Shown: piece after piece, positions 60,135 to 64,000 of the stretch | Numbering within the stretch: position 1 is the first letter of the stretch | Layout: every line of letters begins with the position of its first letter | NCBI GenBank assembly: GCA_902599335.1 | Contig: CACKFA010000006.1 | Coordinates: forward strand, 1 to 64,000 | Reading direction: 5' to 3' | DNA: 64,000 bases | Origin: an uncultured Pelagibacteraceae bacterium | GTDB lineage: Bacteria > Pseudomonadota > Alphaproteobacteria > Pelagibacterales > Pelagibacteraceae | Notes under the pieces: model-generated | Database searches by the model: none | What the model saw: the letters and a program-made list of their open reading frames with translations, nothing else | Told to the model about the DNA's origin: nothing | Position numbers and translations under genes: made by a program

Positions 60135-61697
60135 TTACTCTAATTCAATAGTACTTGGTGGCTTTGATGTAACATCATATACAACTCTATTAATACCTCT
60201 AATAGTATTCACTATTTTATTTGATATAGTTTGCATAAAAGACTTTTTAAATTCATAATAGTCAGCTGTCATCCCATCTTCAGATGTAATTGCTCTTAAT
60301 AAACATAAGTATTCATAAGTACGATTATCTCCCATAACACCCACTGTTTTTACTGGAAGTAATGCTGCATAAGCTTGCCAAATCTTATGATAAAGACCGT
60401 GATCTTTTAAAGCTTGAATAAAGTAATAATCAGCCTCTTTTAGAATTTTAATTTTTTCATTTGTTATTATGCCTGGCATTCGAATTGCTAAACCTGGTCC
60501 AGGAAAAGGATGTCTTGAAATAATTTCTTTACTTAAATTTAACTCTAATCCTAATTTTCTTACTTCGTCCTTAAATAAGAATTTTAGTGGTTCTACTAAT
60601 TTTAAATTCATTTTTTTGGGTAAGCCACCTACATTATGATGTGATTTAATTTTAGAAGTTTGACTTCCAGTAACAGATTTGCTCTCAATTAAATCTGGAT
60701 AAAGAGTACCTTGGGCTAAAAACTTAACATTTTTAATTTTCTTAGCATAACGCTCAAATATTTTGATAAATAAATTACCGATTATTTTTCTTTTTTTTTC
60801 TGGATCAGAAACATTTCTTAATTTTTTTAAGAATTCTTTTTCAGCATTTACATAAATTAAATTCATTTTTAAACGCTTCTTAAAGGTTTGGACTACCTGT
60901 ACTTCCTCATTTTTTCTTAAAAGGCCTGTGTTTACAAAAATACAATAAAGTTTTTTACCAATAGCCTTATTAAGTAATTGAGCAACTACGCTACTATCCA
61001 CGCCTCCTGATAATGCACAAATAACTTTGTTATTTCCAACTTGTTTTCTAACATCTTTGATAAGCTGATTTTTTTGATCCTTAGAAGACCAATTCCTTTT
61101 AATTTTACAAATTAAAAAAATAAAATTACTTATTAACTTTTTTCCGTTCTCTGTATGAGTTACTTCTGGATGGAATTGTACCCCATAATATTTTTTAATT
61201 TTATTTTCAACGATTGCAAATTTTGAATTAGTACTCGATGCAACAACTTTAAAATTCTTAGGAAGTTTTGAAACTTGATCAGCATGGCTCATCCAAACTT
61301 GTTTGGATTTTTTATTTCCAAAAAAATTAGTTGTTAAAAGACTATTATTTTTTTTATAAACATTAGCTAGACCAAATTCTCTATGTTTTGACTGTTTTAC
61401 CTTTCCACCATTAAGTTTTGATAAAATTTGATGCCCAAAACATATTCCAAGAACTGGTACCTCAAGTTGTAAAATTTTTTTATCAAATGAATATTTATTT
61501 ATTTGATAAACATTTAATGGACCACCAGATAATACTATTCCTTTAATACTTTGATTTATATCTTTTAGTTTTATTTTCTTGTGACTAACTATTTCTGAAA
61601 AAACACCTAATTCTCTTACTCTTCTTGCAATTAATTGGGTAAATTGAGAACCAAAATCTATTATTAAGATTTTATTCAAATTTTGATCAAGACTCAT
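60135..61697 (-). CDS. guaA: GMP synthase (glutamine-hydrolysing)
   Basis: [57 protein letters not shown]. Confidence 0.97.
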   Translation of the reverse strand: MSLDQNLNKILIIDFGSQFTQLIARRVRELGVFSEIVSHKKIKLKDINQSIKGIVLSGGPLNVYQINKYSFDKKILQLEVPVLGICFGHQILSKLNGGKVKQSKHREFGLANVYKKNNSLLTTNFFGNKKSKQVWMSHADQVSKLPKNFKVVASSTNSKFAIVENKIKKYYGVQFHPEVTHTENGKKLISNFIFLICKIKRNWSSKDQKNQLIKDVRKQVGNNKVICALSGGVDSSVVAQLLNKAIGKKLYCIFVNTGLLRKNEEVQVVQTFKKRLKMNLIYVNAEKEFLKKLRNVSDPEKKRKIIGNLFIKIFERYAKKIKNVKFLAQGTLYPDLIESKSVTGSQTSKIKSHHNVGGLPKKMNLKLVEPLKFLFKDEVRKLGLELNLSKEIISRHPFPGPGLAIRMPGIITNEKIKILKEADYYFIQALKDHGLYHKIWQAYAALLPVKTVGVMGDNRTYEYLCLLRAITSEDGMTADYYEFKKSFMQTISNKIVNTIRGINRVVYDVTSKPPSTIELE

Positions 61698-62128
61698 TAT
61701 TTTTCTGGTTCTATATTTTTTAATGACTCTTGAATATCTTTATTTTCATCGCACAAATTTTTACAAACTTTCATAAAACTCTCTGAAAGATCTTTGACTT
61801 TTTCGTAATTAGATTTTTCTAAAGCTATTTTCATTAACATTAATAAAGCTTCTTCGTTGTCAGGCTCAATTAAAAGTGTTGTTTCTAAATTGTATTCTTC
61901 TTTTCTTTGATTTTCTTCTTGGTTATAAATTTTTGCTAAATATAAATATGAGTTTGCATCTTTTGGATTAAAAACAATATTTCTCTCAAATAAAAAACGT
62001 GCATCTTCATATTTTTCTTTTTTAAACAATTCTAAAGCTTCATTAAAAAAATTTTCTTTACTAAAAGACACGCTGTTAAAGAAAGTTATTAAAAGTATTA
62101 ATCCAATTAATTTGAAAAATTTGCTCAT
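61697..62128 (-). CDS. exported TPR-like protein
   Basis: Signal-like N-terminus; [53 protein letters not shown]. Confidence 0.7.
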   Translation of the reverse strand: MSKFFKLIGLILLITFFNSVSFSKENFFNEALELFKKEKYEDARFLFERNIVFNPKDANSYLYLAKIYNQEENQRKEEYNLETTLLIEPDNEEALLMLMKIALEKSNYEKVKDLSESFMKVCKNLCDENKDIQESLKNIEPEK

Positions 62129-63204
62129 TAATATTTACTATCTTTTTTTACCACATCTACATTATGAACCATACTTTCGTAAAATCCAGCTTTTGTAATT
62201 TTCACAAATTGTGGTTTATTTCTTAATTTAATGATTGTTTTTGACCCAAGATAACCCATGGAAGATTTCAATCCACCAATTAATTTATAAATAATACTCC
62301 CAACATCTCCTTTATATTTTACAAAACCTTCAACACCTTCAGGCACATATTTTGAGGAGTCTTTTTGTTTTTTTTGAAAGTATCTATCTGCTGATCCTTT
62401 GTTCATGGCTCCAACAGACCCCATGCCTCTAAAACTTTTAAAAAGCTGTCCATTTTTTTTAATTAATTTACCTGGGGTTTCGTTTGTACCCGCAAATAAT
62501 GAACCAATCATTACAGCATCTGCTCCTGCAGCAAAGGCTTTTGCTAAATCACCAGAATATTTTATTCCCCCATCTGAAATTATTTTAACATTTTTATTCT
62601 TTAAACCACTTCTTACAGCTAAAATTGCGCTTAATTGTGGAACTCCTATTCCAGCAACTAATCTTGTTGTGCAAATAGAACCTGGCCCAATACCGATTTT
62701 AATTATATCTACTCCTAATTTTATTAAGAATTTTGCAGCTTCAGGTGTAGCAATATTTCCTGCACACAAAGCAATTCTGTTAGTTTTTATTTTTTTAATA
62801 TATTTGATTATTTCGGCAACTTTCTTTGTATGACCATGTGCTGTGTCTACTACGATTAAATCTACGCCTTCTTTAATTATTTCTTTAGCTCTAATAAATT
62901 CATTAGGTGCTGCACCTACTGCTGCTCCAACAATTAATTTTTGTTTTTTTACTTTTTTTATCTCTGATAATTGTTTTTTTATATCAAGGTTTCTGTGAAT
63001 TACTCCAATACCTCCTGCTTTTGCTATAGCTATTGCCATTCTGCTCTCTGTGACTGTATCCATTGCAGATGATAAAAGTGGAATTTTAAGTTTCAAATGC
63101 TTTGTTAAAAATACACTAGTGTCTGCATCAGAAGGTAATATTTCAGAATACTTTGGAGCTAATGTAACATCATCAAAGGTAAGTGCTTCTTTTATGGGAA
63201 CCAT
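62128..63204 (-). CDS. guaB: IMP dehydrogenase lacking the CBS (Bateman) module
   Basis: EALTFDDVTLAPKYSEILPSDADTS, GIGPGSICTTRLVAGIGVPQ, FRGMGSVGAMNKGSADRYFQ; only 358 aa, with RNLDIKKQLSEIKKVKK running straight into QKLIVGAAVGA. Confidence 0.94.
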   Translation of the reverse strand: MVPIKEALTFDDVTLAPKYSEILPSDADTSVFLTKHLKLKIPLLSSAMDTVTESRMAIAIAKAGGIGVIHRNLDIKKQLSEIKKVKKQKLIVGAAVGAAPNEFIRAKEIIKEGVDLIVVDTAHGHTKKVAEIIKYIKKIKTNRIALCAGNIATPEAAKFLIKLGVDIIKIGIGPGSICTTRLVAGIGVPQLSAILAVRSGLKNKNVKIISDGGIKYSGDLAKAFAAGADAVMIGSLFAGTNETPGKLIKKNGQLFKSFRGMGSVGAMNKGSADRYFQKKQKDSSKYVPEGVEGFVKYKGDVGSIIYKLIGGLKSSMGYLGSKTIIKLRNKPQFVKITKAGFYESMVHNVDVVKKDSKY

Positions 63205-63241
63205 AATCTTTTATATACGATTCCTTTTAAATTAAAAGTCT

Positions 63242-63853
63242 CTATCGGATTTTTCTACAAATTATAAAACTTTCTTTTGAATCTTTTCTGCTAGATTTTG
63301 GTTTAAAAACCTTAACTTCTTTAAAATATTTTTTTCCCTCTGCGACGATTTCGTTAAATGTTCCTCCCATAAAAATTTTTGAAATAAAATATCCATTTTC
63401 TTTCATTAAATCTTTTGCAAAAAACATTGCCTCTTTGCATAGTTCTCCAGTTTGAATTGAGTCAATATTTTTTATACCAGTTGTATCCACGGCCATATCA
63501 GACATTACGACGTCAACTTTACCGTTTATATGTATTTTAATTTCTTCTTGAGTTTTTTCTTCAGTAAAATCTCCTTGGATTTGAACACTATTACCTATGG
63601 GTTCCATTTTTTTTAAATCCACAGATATCAATTTGCCACTTTTCGCTGCTTTGAGAGCATATTGAGACCAACTTCCTGGTGCAGCCCCAATATCAATTAC
63701 TGATAATCCACCTTTAAAAATTTTAAATTTTTCATCAATTTCAATTAATTTGTAAGCTGATCTAGCTCTGTAACCATCTACCTTTGATTGTCGAACATAA
63801 ATGTCTCTTCTCTGTTTATTTACCCAGTTTTTTGAAATTTTATTTTTTTTCAA
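63242..63853 (-). CDS. rlmE: 23S rRNA (uridine-2'-O-)-methyltransferase, TTG start in track
   Basis: YRARSAYKLIEIDEKFKIF, VIDIGAAPGSWSQYAL, VMSDMAVDTTG. Confidence 0.94.
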   Translation of the reverse strand: MKKNKISKNWVNKQRRDIYVRQSKVDGYRARSAYKLIEIDEKFKIFKGGLSVIDIGAAPGSWSQYALKAAKSGKLISVDLKKMEPIGNSVQIQGDFTEEKTQEEIKIHINGKVDVVMSDMAVDTTGIKNIDSIQTGELCKEAMFFAKDLMKENGYFISKIFMGGTFNEIVAEGKKYFKEVKVFKPKSSRKDSKESFIICRKIR

Positions 63854-64000
63854 TTAATTATTAAACCTAAGTTTCATTTCAACTAAACTACCATCGGTAG
63901 CTTTTACTTTTGAAATAAAATTTTTATCATTTCTTATAAGGTCGTTATTTTTTCCTGCAAAATGTAAGATGCCTATTTGATGATTTGGAAGATAAGGTTC
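63854..64000 (-). CDS. C-terminal end of an unidentified protein (5' part beyond window)
   Basis: Open frame ...EPYLPNHQIGILHFAGKNNDLIRNDKNFISKVKATDGSLVEMKLRFNN*; stop abuts rlmE start. Confidence 0.45.
   Translation of the reverse strand, partial: EPYLPNHQIGILHFAGKNNDLIRNDKNFISKVKATDGSLVEMKLRFNN

Noticed and set aside
1-64000. tRNA, rRNA, tmRNA and CRISPR
   Set aside because: No convincing cloverleaf, rRNA core or repeat-spacer array seen by eye; a tRNAscan/Infernal run would be needed to exclude small RNAs.

Overview
This 64 kb AT-rich, very compact window looks like chromosome from a SAR11/Pelagibacterales-type alphaproteobacterium. The taxon is inferred from gene content, composition and tiny intergenic gaps; no search was run. 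About 70 protein-coding genes can be supported. Housekeeping genes include pdxA (partial), rsmA, gmk, acpP-fabG-fabD, rpsF-rpsR-rplI, dnaB, cvpA-purF, gshA-gshB, moeA/mobA, panB, guaB/guaA and rlmE. Metabolic modules include: gcvT-H-P behind a tandem glycine riboswitch; an NAD-type formate dehydrogenase locus; split 5-oxoprolinase genes; a TRAP transporter operon with an internal hairpin; an FAD oxidoreductase/DUF1365/Cfa-like/DUF3833 cluster that resembles photo-oxidative-stress fatty-acid operons; and an EamA transporter/creatinase/amidinotransferase operon. The best candidates for something undescribed are: (i) the repeat-bounded Lrp/DapA-like module at about 25.7-27.8 kb, flanked by a 37-bp imperfect direct repeat and by a truncated plus an intact copy of one small gene; (ii) the creatinase plus glycine-amidinotransferase operon; (iii) an HD-domain protein with a PhnZ-like motif next to the glutathione genes; (iv) a small reading frame at 23.7-23.9 kb interrupted only by two TGA codons; (v) an IMP dehydrogenase with its CBS module deleted. 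No rRNA, tRNA, CRISPR array, transposase or integrase was recognised.
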